This document shows positions 53,547-63,241 of a stretch of 64,000 nucleotides of DNA, piece after piece. Position 1 is the first letter of the stretch; the number at the start of each line of letters is the position of its first letter. Below the pieces are notes generated by a model that did no database searches, was not told where the DNA came from, and saw only the letters and a program-made list of their open reading frames with translations. The position numbers and the translations under genes are program-made. Source of the stretch: Selenomonadaceae bacterium. Its GTDB lineage: Bacteria; Bacillota; Negativicutes; Selenomonadales; Selenomonadaceae. The stretch covers positions 1 through 64,000 of the forward strand of contig JAILRS010000023.1 in NCBI GenBank assembly GCA_024698045.1, given 5' to 3'.

Positions 53547-54782
53547 TTAGCGTACTACACGATACATCAAATCTTCTTGTGCTCTCATGCATTTCATCAG
53601 CTCAAAGCGTTCAAGAATGGTTTCGCGTGCCGCCGCGCCTAATTTTCTTGCACGTTCGGGATTGTCTAAATGCTCTTCGATTTTACGGGCAATATGATAG
53701 GGCGAACGGAATTCCGCAAGTAAACCGTTGACACCGTCTTCTATAACTTCCTGAACGGGCGGAGTTTTTGACGAAACCATCGGGCAACCGAAACTCATAG
53801 CCTCGAGGCAAGACCAACTGAGTACGAAGGGACGAGTAAGATAGACATGACAACTTGACGCGCGTAAAATTTTCTGGTAATCGCCGCGATTTCTCAAGCC
53901 GACGAAATGCACGCGGTCGGTCGGATAACCGCCCTTCTTTTCTTCTTCCTTGAGGTAGGTAGTGTCTTTGAGTTGTGCGCCGTAGCAAATTCTGTCTTTG
54001 CCGACGATGACAACATGAGTTTGAGGACGACGCGCCAACACGTGACGAATAGCATCCATGAAGTACGGGAAGCCGCGATAAATTTCAAAACCGCGCGCAA
54101 CGTAAGTGATAATTTCCGTACCTTCGGGCAGATTCAATTTCACGTCGTCAAGCACAAGCCCGGGACGTTTTCCGCTTGGGTGCGGCGAACAGAATTTTGT
54201 ATCGATACCTTCATGAATTATATTTATCTTCGGCTTATATTCTTCGGGGAATTGCGAATACTGCCATTTTGTCGGCGCGACACCGGCATCGCAAAGTTGC
54301 AAATTCATAAGATGATGAGCGTTACGCGTACGAATGGAAATACGATTGCCAACCTGTGGAATTTCATCAGGCCACCAATAGCAATCACTGTCCTCTACCA
54401 AATAGTACCATTCAAAGTAGCCGATAATCGGCACGTTCGGATACATATCTTTGCAGTAGAGAGTAGAGCCCCAACCCGTATGACCGATAATGACATCGGG
54501 TTTAACTTTCTTCTCCTTCGCCAACCAATCCATGGCACGCAGGACGGCTTGACCTTCGACAACGGCCTCGGCTGCCGGACGAAGAACGCCACAGGATTTA
54601 ATCCACTCGTCGGCCTTCTCGTTCGGTTTCGGATACAGTGCCAAGGTTACGCCTTTAAGTTGCGCGTTAATAGAATTTTCCTTAGACAGAAAGAAAACTT
54701 TGTTTTCGGGATTGCTTGCCAAGTAAGGCGCCAGGTTAAGATATTGCGCCGGAAAAGACGGGTGCAAGATAAAAATATTCAC
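53547..54782 (-). CDS. GT4-family glycosyltransferase
   Basis: A 411-residue GT-B enzyme. The N-terminal domain opens with FILHPSFPAQYLNLAPYLA and contains DVIIGHTGWGSTLYCKD; the C-terminal donor site has VARGFEIYRGFPYFMDA and the EAMSFGCPMVSS retaining-transferase motif. Start is GTG 54782, 9-10 nt after AAGGAGAG. Its gap of 76 nt to the upstream transporter gene shows no terminator, so co-transcription is likely. The acceptor (secreted protein or surface glycan) is unknown. Confidence 0.85.
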   Translation of the reverse strand: MNIFILHPSFPAQYLNLAPYLASNPENKVFFLSKENSINAQLKGVTLALYPKPNEKADEWIKSCGVLRPAAEAVVEGQAVLRAMDWLAKEKKVKPDVIIGHTGWGSTLYCKDMYPNVPIIGYFEWYYLVEDSDCYWWPDEIPQVGNRISIRTRNAHHLMNLQLCDAGVAPTKWQYSQFPEEYKPKINIIHEGIDTKFCSPHPSGKRPGLVLDDVKLNLPEGTEIITYVARGFEIYRGFPYFMDAIRHVLARRPQTHVVIVGKDRICYGAQLKDTTYLKEEEKKGGYPTDRVHFVGLRNRGDYQKILRASSCHVYLTRPFVLSWSCLEAMSFGCPMVSSKTPPVQEVIEDGVNGLLAEFRSPYHIARKIEEHLDNPERARKLGAAARETILERFELMKCMRAQEDLMYRVVR

Positions 54783-54858
54783 AGTAAAAATCTCTCCTTA
54801 AATGGTGAATATAAATTGATTTCGATTTATCAACAGCCGAATAATTTTTCGGTGCGGA

Positions 54859-57156
54859 TTAACTCATTTGCGCTTGATGCAACTTAGCATAAACGCCGTT
54901 ACGCTTCATAAGTTCATCATGTGAACCTGCTTCGATGATACGCCCCTTCTCGATAACGATGATGGCATCGCAATCGCGGACGGTAGAAAGACGGTGAGCA
55001 ATCATAAGCATAGTCCTGCCGCGTGAAATCGGCTCGATATTGCTCATGATGATATTTTCGGATTCGTAATCAAGTGCGCTGGTAGCCTCGTCGAAAATCA
55101 AAATGCTCGGATTGGAAATCAGAGCGCGCGCAATCGCTATACGTTGACGCTGACCGCCGCTCAAAAGTGAACCGCGTTCACCGACAAATGTTTCATAACC
55201 GTGCGGAAATTTACTGATGAATTCATCGGCACCCGCAAGTCGCGCCGCATTGACTACGTCTTCATGTGTAGCATTCGGGCAGGCGATACGAATATTTTCC
55301 TCGACAGTGCCGCTGAAAAGTTTACTGTCCTGCAAGACGACGCCTATTTGTCGACGCAACCATGCCGGCTCAACCTGCGCAATGTCGACGCCGTCAATCA
55401 TGATTCTACCGGAATCGGGCAGAAAAAGACGCTGAATTAATTTAGTCAAAGTAGATTTACCCGAACCCGAACGCCCGACTATTCCGACCTTCATACCCGC
55501 GGGAATTTTTATGTTAATATTGTCGAGAACTTTGCCGCCCTCGGGTGTGTAACTGAACGCCAATTTTTCAAGAGCGATATCGCCGCGTAAGCTGGGCAAA
55601 GTCGTACGGGAAGGATTAAAAGCCGGCTCGGTCTCTTCGTCCATGATATCGCCGAGTCTTTCCATTGAGACGCGAATTTGCTGGAAGTATTGCCACTGAT
55701 TGATTAAGCGCATGACGGGAGCAATCAACTGACCTGCAATCATCTGGAACGCAATCAATTCGCCGACGGAAATTTCGCCCTCCATAACGTTGTAAGCACC
55801 AATCCAAAGGATAACGAGGTTAAACATGCTGAAGAGGAAAGTACCGATAGAATTAGCGACGTTTGCAAGATTGACGACAGCCAAAGAGGCATTGACCAAA
55901 CGCGCCAACATTTCTTCGTAGCGGCGAGTGAATTGATTTTCTACCGCAGAAGATTTGACAGTCCTTATGCCCGTTATCGTTTCAATCAGGAAGGAACGAT
56001 TTTCACTGCCGATAAGAAATTTATCGTTAATCATGCGCTTAAATATCGGCGCGACGATTAAATTCAATATGACGAACAGCGGAATCATGACGAGAACAAC
56101 GATACTGAGTAATTTACTGTACAGGAACATAACGAGGAAGTAAAGGACGGCGAAGACGATATCAAGGACAATCGTTAAACTTGAACCCGTCATGAATGAA
56201 CGTAATGTCTGCAATTCGCCCAAACGAGATACGACATCGCCGACCTGCCACTTTTGGAAGTAACTGACGGGTAACGACGTAATATTTTTGAACAGACGCG
56301 AACTGAGTGCCACGTCCATTTTTATCGCTATATTCGTGAACAGATACGCGCGCAAACTTGTCATCCACGTCTTGAACACCGTACAGATAAACATGCCCAT
56401 GACCAAGATATCAAGAGCGTCGGCGGAACGGTGCACCAAAACTTTATCGATGATGTTTTGCGTGAAGATAGGAGCAGTCAAACCCAAAAGTTGCAGTAAC
56501 AGCGAAAGGAAAAGGACGCTGCGCAGGAAGGGAATATATTTTGTGACGACGGGCAAAAACCACTTGAAACCGAATTTAGATTTTTTCTTCTCGATTTCGT
56601 AGCGACGAGTAAACAGAATCGCTTCGCCCGTCCAATCCATCAAAAGTTTGTAGCGATCTACTTTGACGGGATGTTGCGAAAAAATAGGATCCAGTACATA
56701 AATATCGCCGTCGCGTATCGTAGTGATGACAACGTTTTTGCCCGAATGCAACTTGATGAGGATGGGATAAACCAATTTATCCAAATCTTCCTCTTTGAGT
56801 CCCGTATATTCACGAGCCTTCAATTTCAAATCACGAGCGGCGCGAACCAATGTAGTAAAATCTACACTGCCTTCCTCCAAAACATAAGCGCGTTCGAGCT
56901 GACGATAATCGGCAGGAATGTTGTAATACTTCGCAATGGAGATAAGACAGGCGATACCGGTATCGATGCCGTTAACTACACCGCCGTCCTCGGGCGGTTT
57001 TACGTTCGTGTCGAGTGCTTGACCGTTTACTTGATTCGCAGGAACTTTCTTGGGCGTGATTTTTCCCAAAGCTTGTCCGCCGGATTTCTGCGGCTGTTGT
57101 CCTTGCGAAGGTACAAGATTTTTGTTATCGGGAGTTTGATTGTTTTTATCCGCCAT
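54859..57156 (-). CDS. type I secretion ABC transporter (HlyB-like), first copy
   Basis: A 765-residue membrane exporter. After a Gln/Pro/Asn-rich lead of about 60 residues comes a C39-peptidase-like domain in which the catalytic Cys is Thr (IDTGIACL), so it should bind and not cut substrate. A six-helix membrane domain (about 200-480) and an ATPase domain follow: Walker A GRSGSGKST, LSGGQRQR, Walker B ILIFDEATSALD. GGGAG precedes the ATG, 3 nt after the HlyD gene. Together with the second ABC protein it may form a heterodimer. Confidence 0.92.
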   Translation of the reverse strand: MADKNNQTPDNKNLVPSQGQQPQKSGGQALGKITPKKVPANQVNGQALDTNVKPPEDGGVVNGIDTGIACLISIAKYYNIPADYRQLERAYVLEEGSVDFTTLVRAARDLKLKAREYTGLKEEDLDKLVYPILIKLHSGKNVVITTIRDGDIYVLDPIFSQHPVKVDRYKLLMDWTGEAILFTRRYEIEKKKSKFGFKWFLPVVTKYIPFLRSVLFLSLLLQLLGLTAPIFTQNIIDKVLVHRSADALDILVMGMFICTVFKTWMTSLRAYLFTNIAIKMDVALSSRLFKNITSLPVSYFQKWQVGDVVSRLGELQTLRSFMTGSSLTIVLDIVFAVLYFLVMFLYSKLLSIVVLVMIPLFVILNLIVAPIFKRMINDKFLIGSENRSFLIETITGIRTVKSSAVENQFTRRYEEMLARLVNASLAVVNLANVANSIGTFLFSMFNLVILWIGAYNVMEGEISVGELIAFQMIAGQLIAPVMRLINQWQYFQQIRVSMERLGDIMDEETEPAFNPSRTTLPSLRGDIALEKLAFSYTPEGGKVLDNINIKIPAGMKVGIVGRSGSGKSTLTKLIQRLFLPDSGRIMIDGVDIAQVEPAWLRRQIGVVLQDSKLFSGTVEENIRIACPNATHEDVVNAARLAGADEFISKFPHGYETFVGERGSLLSGGQRQRIAIARALISNPSILIFDEATSALDYESENIIMSNIEPISRGRTMLMIAHRLSTVRDCDAIIVIEKGRIIEAGSHDELMKRNGVYAKLHQAQMS

Positions 57157-57159
57157 AAA

Positions 57160-58515
57160 TCAACGCTCCCTTAAAGCTTCCGACGTATAGCGGCGGAACG
57201 GGTCGAGGAAGAAGTCAATAATACGTTTCTCCTTGATTTTTATTTCCGCGCTGACGTTCATGCCGATTTCGATTTTCGCGGGCGTACCGTAAACATTTAT
57301 ATCGTTGCTCGTCGGGTCAAGAATCAATTTGAATTTTTTATCGCGTGCCGTATCGCTCGGATCGTTTACCGCGTCCGCGCTTATCTCCAAAACTTCAGCC
57401 TTGTACATACCGAATTTCTGGAAGTTAAACGTTTCTACTTTTACTTCGGCCTCTTGACCGACTTTGATAAAGCCTATGTCTTTGTTATCGGCGTAGACTT
57501 CAAATTCAAGTTTGACATCTTCCGGAACAATTTGCATGAGAGATTGAGCGTCCGTGACGATACCGCCGAGTGTATGCACGTTCAGATTATAAACGCGTCC
57601 GGTAATCGGCGAATAGATTGTCGACATACGTGAATCTTCATCCGCCTTTTTAATCGCTTCGGTCACCGAATAATATTCTTTTTTGGCCTCGACAAGTGCA
57701 GTCATAATATCCTTGTGATAAGCTGCGTCGACGTTCGCCAAATTCTGTTGAGCCTCGGCAATTTCCGCGCGGATACTGTTTATCGAATCAAGTTCCGCCT
57801 GCGCATTTTTTGCATACTCAATTGTTTCGCGTTGTTGTTCCAAAAGTTGAAATTCCGAAATTGCATTTTGCTGACTCAACTCGACTAAGCGCGCCTCTTT
57901 TTCCTGCGCAATCGCGAGGACGTCGGCATATTTTTCGTACGAGGCTTGAGTAGCTTGCAAACGTGCCACTTTCTGTTCTATAACATCTTCGCGGCTCTGT
58001 CGTTGTGTACGATAATCATTAGTACGGCTCTGATACAATGCCATTTCTGCCGCCAAGTCATGTGCCTCTAAATCTGGATCTTCTTCCGGCTCGAAAGGTT
58101 GTTGCGTCAATTCCGCCGTAAGACGTTGGATATCAAGTTTGTAATAGGCGGCGCGTTTCTTCAAGCTGTCATAATCCGCCATTGTCGTTGTGGGATCCAG
58201 TACAACCAATACATCGCCCTCTTGTACCATTTGCCCCTCTTCGACGTTGATTTCTTTGATTATGCCTTTGTTTTTGACTTGAATGGTTTTGATTTGTCCC
58301 GAAGGAATAACCTTGCCTGCAGCGACTGCAACTTCGTTAATATGCCCGAGGAAAGACCAAACCAAAGCCACGACGATAAGCACCAAAACAGACCACATGA
58401 CAAGTCTGCCCGTAGGGGACGGCGGTGTTTCGGTAACTTCAAGTATCGCCGGCAAAAATTCCGTTTCTTTCTCGCGTTCGTCGCCGTGAATAAGCCATTT
58501 AAAAAATTTGCCCAT
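57160..58515 (-). CDS. HlyD-type membrane fusion protein
   Basis: A 451-residue periplasmic adaptor of type I secretion. One N-terminal membrane segment (about 38-58) precedes a lipoyl-like half (GKVIPSGQIKTIQVKNKGII, then EEGQMVQEGDVLV), a long coiled-coil (about 105-270), and the second lipoyl half and beta-barrel with SPITGRVYNLNVHTLGG. It links the ABC proteins to an outer-membrane TolC, which is not in the window. Gaps of 3 nt to both neighbours indicate tight co-expression. Confidence 0.92.
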   Translation of the reverse strand: MGKFFKWLIHGDEREKETEFLPAILEVTETPPSPTGRLVMWSVLVLIVVALVWSFLGHINEVAVAAGKVIPSGQIKTIQVKNKGIIKEINVEEGQMVQEGDVLVVLDPTTTMADYDSLKKRAAYYKLDIQRLTAELTQQPFEPEEDPDLEAHDLAAEMALYQSRTNDYRTQRQSREDVIEQKVARLQATQASYEKYADVLAIAQEKEARLVELSQQNAISEFQLLEQQRETIEYAKNAQAELDSINSIRAEIAEAQQNLANVDAAYHKDIMTALVEAKKEYYSVTEAIKKADEDSRMSTIYSPITGRVYNLNVHTLGGIVTDAQSLMQIVPEDVKLEFEVYADNKDIGFIKVGQEAEVKVETFNFQKFGMYKAEVLEISADAVNDPSDTARDKKFKLILDPTSNDINVYGTPAKIEIGMNVSAEIKIKEKRIIDFFLDPFRRYTSEALRER

Positions 58516-58518
58516 TTT

Positions 58519-60657
58519 TTACCCTCTGCTTTCTTGCTGATCGTAAAGATAACGATAGAGACCGCCTAACGCAAGTAATTGGTCATGCGTGCCGCTCTCG
58601 ACGATTTCGCCCTTATCTACGACGATAATTTTATCGCAACGACGTACCGCGCTCAATCTGTGCGCTATTATCAGCATAGTTCTTTGAGCACCAATCGCGC
58701 CCATATTGTTCAAAATAATTCGTTCGGATTCGTAGTCAAGTGCGCTGGTAGCCTCGTCGAAAATCAAAATCGGAGGATTGGCAAGCAGAGCACGCGCGAT
58801 AGCAACGCGTTGACGCTGACCGCCCGAAAGAGAATCGCCGCGTTCGCCGACTTTGGTATCGTAACCTTCTTTGAGCTCAAGTATGAAGTCATGAGCACCG
58901 GCCAGACGTGACGCACGGATAATTTCATCCATTGTGGCACTCGGGCGGCTTATCGCTATGTTGTCGCGCACGCTGGAATTAAACAGATAATTTTCCTGCA
59001 TGACGACGCCGATTTGATTGCGCAGCCATGATAAGTTTGCTTCCTTAGTATTGATGCCGCCGACTGTGATATCGCCCGATTCGGGTATGTAAAGATTTTG
59101 CACAAGGTTAGTCAGCGTAGATTTACCCGAACCCGAACGCCCGACTATTCCGATTTTCTGTCCGGGCTTTACGGATAAGTTTATATTCTGCAAGACAAGC
59201 GGTAAATCGACACGGTATCGGAAAGACACATCGGTAAATTCTATCGCGCCGTCGATACGTTGTTCGCCGCGTTTGCCCATATCCTGCACTATCGGTTCCA
59301 TGGGAGTATTTAAAATATCGCCGATACGTTCCAGACCTAAGCCGACTTGTTGTACCGTCGGCCACATTGTCAAAAGTTTTGTCATAGGCCCCAATGCTTG
59401 TCGCGATATCATTTGGAAGGCGATTAATTGACCGAGAGTAAATTCGCCGTTCATGACCATGTTACCGCCATACCACAAGATAGCCATCGTGATACCTGCC
59501 TGCACAAGTCCGCTGAAACTGTTGATGAACAGATTAAATTTGGCGTTCTCAAAAGTCGTGCGGACATAACGCGCCAAAAGATTTTCCCACTTGTTGACAA
59601 ATTGCGGCTCGACCGCCAATGCCTTTATCGTTTCGATATTGGTAATCGATTCGACCATGAAAGCGTTGTTCATTGCGCCCGTACGCCATACCGCTTCAAT
59701 CTTGCGTTTGATAATCGGAACCGCCCAAATGTTTTGCACAACGTAGAGCGGAATTGTTATCAGCGCGATTAAAGTCAACGGTACGGAATACCAGAACATA
59801 AACGCGATAAACACAATGGAGAAGAATACGTCAAGCACGGTCATTAAGCCGGAACCCGTCAAGAATCCGCGAATTTGTCCCAAGGCTCCGACACGCATCA
59901 AAGTATCACCTACGCGTCGTCTTTCGTAATACGGTAGCGGCAACGATATCAGATGGTGGAATAAGCGCGTGCCGAGTATTGCGTCAAGTTTGTTCGTCGT
60001 GTGGTTTAAAATGTACGTCTTCAAACCGGTAAGTAACGACTGCATAAAGAAGAAGACAACCATACTGCAACCGATAACCATCAGAGTAGACATACCGTTA
60101 TTGCCGATTACTTTGTCTATGATAACCTGCGTGATTAACGGAAAACCGATGCCCATAATCTGCAGGAAGAAAGACGCTGTCAGTACTTCGCCCAAAGGTT
60201 TTTTGTACTTCTTCATTACGCGAAGAAACCAATCAACATTGTAACGTTTTTTAAAATAAGTCCAACTGAATGCCGCGGAGAAAATCAGCAGTTCATTAGT
60301 CCAACTTTCTAAAAACTCTTTAACCGGAATGGCACGCGGTTTCTTTTCGCGCGGATCTATTGCCAAGACAACTTCATCGTTGGCACTGCCCAGGGCGATA
60401 TAAGCACCGTCGTTCATCTTTGCCACGGCGGGATATTCTATCTCGCGTAATTCGTCGATTGTAGGGCGAATCAAAGTGCTGTTTATGTTATACTTCTTTG
60501 CGAACTTTTGCAGCTTCTCCCAATCGACTTGATCGTCTGTGGCGGGGTTTTCGTTGTAAATCTTTTGCAAATCCTTTACGCCGAAATGTTGCAATACCTT
60601 TATGATTGATATTACACCCGTTCGGTTTTGGGGCGGCGAGGAATTATTTTCGGGCAT
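58519..60657 (-). CDS. type I secretion ABC transporter (HlyB-like), second copy
   Basis: A 712-residue exporter with a shorter, cysteine-free C39-like lead domain (about 1-130), six membrane helices and an ATPase domain with GRSGSGKST, LSGGQRQR and ILIFDEATSALD, all intact. It is the first gene of the operon. The ATG is 13 nt after AAAGGAG, and the sequence CTCC upstream could pair with that GGAG to limit initiation. A 7-bp hairpin (TGGCAAC/GTTGTCA, 60721-60738) lies in the leader. Two unlike HlyB proteins with one HlyD recall the RtxB-RtxD-RtxE exporters of MARTX toxins. Confidence 0.92.
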   Translation of the reverse strand: MPENNSSPPQNRTGVISIIKVLQHFGVKDLQKIYNENPATDDQVDWEKLQKFAKKYNINSTLIRPTIDELREIEYPAVAKMNDGAYIALGSANDEVVLAIDPREKKPRAIPVKEFLESWTNELLIFSAAFSWTYFKKRYNVDWFLRVMKKYKKPLGEVLTASFFLQIMGIGFPLITQVIIDKVIGNNGMSTLMVIGCSMVVFFFMQSLLTGLKTYILNHTTNKLDAILGTRLFHHLISLPLPYYERRRVGDTLMRVGALGQIRGFLTGSGLMTVLDVFFSIVFIAFMFWYSVPLTLIALITIPLYVVQNIWAVPIIKRKIEAVWRTGAMNNAFMVESITNIETIKALAVEPQFVNKWENLLARYVRTTFENAKFNLFINSFSGLVQAGITMAILWYGGNMVMNGEFTLGQLIAFQMISRQALGPMTKLLTMWPTVQQVGLGLERIGDILNTPMEPIVQDMGKRGEQRIDGAIEFTDVSFRYRVDLPLVLQNINLSVKPGQKIGIVGRSGSGKSTLTNLVQNLYIPESGDITVGGINTKEANLSWLRNQIGVVMQENYLFNSSVRDNIAISRPSATMDEIIRASRLAGAHDFILELKEGYDTKVGERGDSLSGGQRQRVAIARALLANPPILIFDEATSALDYESERIILNNMGAIGAQRTMLIIAHRLSAVRRCDKIIVVDKGEIVESGTHDQLLALGGLYRYLYDQQESRG

Positions 60658-60873
60658 ATTGCATACAAATCTCCTTTCGAGTTACGGAGTATTCTTTGAA
60701 ACGGCTAACATTTATTTTGGTGGCAACGGCTGTTGTCACTTAAAAAAGATTTATGATAAAACACGAATACCGACGACAATTTTTGTACGCCAAAAAAGCC
60801 GCCGCAGTCGCAGATTATTTTTTACAGTAAGATAGTTAAACGGAGATTAAAATTACGACAGGATAATTGACAA

Positions 60874-60917
60874 GAAAAACCGCCGTCAACCCGAAAGGAA
60901 GACAGCGGCCTTTTTTA
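60874..60917 (-). terminator. bidirectional terminator downstream of rpsU
   Basis: CCGCCGTC (60880) pairs with GACAGCGG (60901) with G-U wobble; T-runs flank both sides, mainly ending rpsU. Confidence 0.7.
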
Positions 60918-60931
60918 TTTACGAATAAGGA

Positions 60932-61111
60932 TTAACGATACTTCCGCTTGCGAGCCGCCTCCGATTTTTTCTTGCGGCGTACGCTGGGCTTTTCGTAATG
61001 TTCGCGCTTACGAACTTCGGCGAGCGTGCCTGCTTTCTGACACGTACGTTTAAAGCGGCGGAGAGCACTGTCTATGGATTCGTTTTTCCCAACTTTGACT
61101 TCATTGGCCAT
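60932..61111 (-). CDS. rpsU: 30S ribosomal protein S21
   Basis: A 59-residue basic protein, [20 protein letters not shown] at the start, then [23 protein letters not shown]. This is full-length S21, a small-subunit protein near the mRNA anti-Shine-Dalgarno site. GGAGGGAGGG lies a few bases before the ATG. It has its own promoter and terminator. Confidence 0.96.
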   Translation of the reverse strand: MANEVKVGKNESIDSALRRFKRTCQKAGTLAEVRKREHYEKPSVRRKKKSEAARKRKYR

Positions 61112-61164
61112 TCAATATCCCTCCCTCCGCTTAATACTTGATACCAAAAATTGACTGCCTGCGT

Positions 61165-61193
61165 ATTTTAGCACGCAACTTCCTGCCCGTCAA
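61165..61193 (-). promoter_or_regulatory. promoter of rpsU
   Basis: On the minus strand, TTGACG (61193-61188) and TAAAAT (61170-61165) with a 17-nt spacer. Confidence 0.65.
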
Positions 61194-61262
61194 TATTTAA
61201 AGTTAATCGGGAGAATCACACCAATACGCAAAGACGAGATTGCGGTTTGTGACGGAAATAAA

Positions 61263-61802
61263 TCAGCCTTCAAACTCCAAAAGACCGTAAGCACCGGCGT
61301 TGCGTTTATAGACTACGCAAATTTGTTCGGTTTGTCCGTCGCGGAATACGAAGAAGTTGTGATTAAGCAAATTCATCTGCATGATAGCTTCCTGTACGTC
61401 CATGGGCTTGACGACAAAATGTTTCGTCTTGACGATTGGGCTTTCGGCTTCGGTGTCGACTTGAATTTTGGATTCGGTAAATGCCTCTGTCCTTATGCCG
61501 CCGTTACGAAAACGACGCTCTAATTTTGTTTTCTGTTTGTGAATTTGACGCTCTAACTTTTCGACGACCAAATCAATTGAAGTGTACATATCCGCCGTCG
61601 ATTCCTGACCGCGAAGAATGAGGCCGCCGCGAACTTCCGCAGTGACTTCGACAATCTGGCGTTCTTTTTCGACCGAAAGCAAGACAGAAATTTCATCAAC
61701 GTTATCGAAGTACTTTGTAATTTTGCCGACACGTTTTTCTACGTACTCGCGCAACGCCTTACTTATTTCGATGTTCTTGCCTCTTATGTTAAATGTTGCC
61801 AT
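61263..61802 (-). CDS. hpf: ribosome hibernation promoting factor, long form
   Basis: A 179-residue protein that dimerises 70S ribosomes into inactive 100S particles. The N-terminal domain (IRGKNIEISKALREYVEKRVGKI) binds the decoding site; after a linker, the C-terminal domain from KTKHFVVKPMDVQEAIMQM to the end is the dimerisation module that marks the long form. A small hairpin (TTCGG/CCGAA, 61819-61834) directly abuts the ribosome site AAGGAG and might affect initiation. Confidence 0.95.
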   Translation of the reverse strand: MATFNIRGKNIEISKALREYVEKRVGKITKYFDNVDEISVLLSVEKERQIVEVTAEVRGGLILRGQESTADMYTSIDLVVEKLERQIHKQKTKLERRFRNGGIRTEAFTESKIQVDTEAESPIVKTKHFVVKPMDVQEAIMQMNLLNHNFFVFRDGQTEQICVVYKRNAGAYGLLEFEG

Positions 61803-61927
61803 GACTTAAACAGCTCCTTTCGGTATCTGCCGAATGTGTTTACCGTTGTATTCTTCATGGTGGCAATAAATCCTTTAGGCAAAACCTTCATATAAAAATT
61901 TTTTCGCGTCGGGTTATCGTACGGCAA

Positions 61928-62167
61928 TTAATTCAACCGTTCAACCGTGCGCGGTGCTCCGTTCATTTCGGCGACAAGTGCATCGCGGATTTTCAATTCT
62001 TCTTCGTCAATGACTTGCATCGCAAAGCCTGCGTGAATCAAAACGTAATCGCCTACTTTAGCTTCGGGTAGGAGCATTAAACTTGCCGAACGTTTTACAC
62101 CGGCGCGCTCCACGGTCGCCAAATCGCCCTCTATATTCAAAACCTTAGCCGGAAAAGCCAAGCACAT
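61928..62167 (-). CDS. hypC: hydrogenase assembly chaperone HypC/HupF
   Basis: A 79-residue protein beginning MCLAFPAKVLNIEGD, with the essential Cys2 of HypC that carries the Fe(CN)2CO unit with HypD during NiFe-hydrogenase maturation. GAGGTGA precedes the ATG. None of the other hyp genes is adjacent, so it is either detached from its operon or serves in trans. Confidence 0.9.
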   Translation of the reverse strand: MCLAFPAKVLNIEGDLATVERAGVKRSASLMLLPEAKVGDYVLIHAGFAMQVIDEEELKIRDALVAEMNGAPRTVERLN

Positions 62168-62210
62168 TTAAAATCACCTCTGCGCCAATCATACACCCGT
62201 CGCACTTACT

Positions 62211-62238
62211 TTGCAAAACATAATTGTTCTGATAGAAT
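62211..62238 (+). promoter_or_regulatory. promoter of rnz
   Basis: TTGCAA at 62211 and TAGAAT at 62233 with a 16-nt spacer. Confidence 0.55.
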
Positions 62239-62283
62239 CAACGGCGAAATTTACAAGCAAAAATTTTTGAGGTGACATCAATT

Positions 62284-63210
62284 GTGATAGATATAACTTT
62301 ACTGGGGACGGCGGCACTTGCTCCGCTTCCGAACAGAGCATTGACGGCGGTATTTTTATCGTGCGGCGGTCATTCGATTCTGTTTGATTGCGGCGAGGGA
62401 ACACAATCGGCGGCGCGTAAGGCAAATGTCAGTTTGATGAAGACGGATATAATTGCGCTGACACATTATCACGGGGATCACATTTTCGGATTGCCGGGCT
62501 TGATGCAAACAATGACATGTATGGGGCGGACACAAACTTTGTACGTAACGGGCGCGGCAGGTTTGACGGAGATTATGGAGCCGATTTTAAAATTGGTAGG
62601 TCAAACGACATACGAAGTGAAATTATTTGAAATGCCTTCGGGCGGCTTGAAACTTTGCAAACTAATCGACGGGTGGACACCTGCGGCAAAGTTGACGGCA
62701 TTCGGAACAGAACACAGAGTACCGAGTCAAGGCTATCGCTTTGATTTGAGTCGCGCGGGAAAATTTATGCCGCAAAGAGCAAAGGAATTAGGTATACCCG
62801 TCAAGCAATGGGGAATATTGCAACGGGGCGAAAGTGTAACTCTGGACGGAAAAATAATCCTGCCCGAGGAAGTTTTGGGCGAAGAGCGTAAAGGACTTTC
62901 GTTTGTATTCGGCGGCGATACGATGATGTGCGATAATTTAATCGCGGCGGCACGGGGTGCAGATTTACTGATAAGTGAAGCAACCTACGGCGAAAACGAA
63001 CAGGCAACACTTGCCGAAGAACACGGACATATGAATTTCGCACAAGCCGCGCAAGTTGCGGCACGAGCGCAAGTAAAAGAACTTTGGTTGACACATTATT
63101 CGCAGATGATTGTAAATCCGCAGGAATATTTACCGAATGCGACGGCGATATTTAAAAATACATTGTGCGGTCGCGACGGACTGTCAACCACATTGCGATT
63201 TGAAGATTGA
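62284..63210 (+). CDS. rnz: ribonuclease Z
   Basis: A 308-residue metallo-beta-lactamase-fold endonuclease that cuts tRNA precursors 3' of the discriminator base. LLGTAALAPLPNRALTA opens the protein; the zinc motif THYHGDH with FGLPGLMQTM, a late GGDT, and GHMNFAQAA are present. GTG 62284 is chosen because GAGGTGA at 62269-62275 is 8 nt upstream. It is followed by a CsoR-type gene 31 nt downstream. Confidence 0.92.
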   Translation: MIDITLLGTAALAPLPNRALTAVFLSCGGHSILFDCGEGTQSAARKANVSLMKTDIIALTHYHGDHIFGLPGLMQTMTCMGRTQTLYVTGAAGLTEIMEPILKLVGQTTYEVKLFEMPSGGLKLCKLIDGWTPAAKLTAFGTEHRVPSQGYRFDLSRAGKFMPQRAKELGIPVKQWGILQRGESVTLDGKIILPEEVLGEERKGLSFVFGGDTMMCDNLIAAARGADLLISEATYGENEQATLAEEHGHMNFAQAAQVAARAQVKELWLTHYSQMIVNPQEYLPNATAIFKNTLCGRDGLSTTLRFED

Positions 63211-63241
63211 TTGTTGCGGAAAATTTTTCGGAGGAATATTT

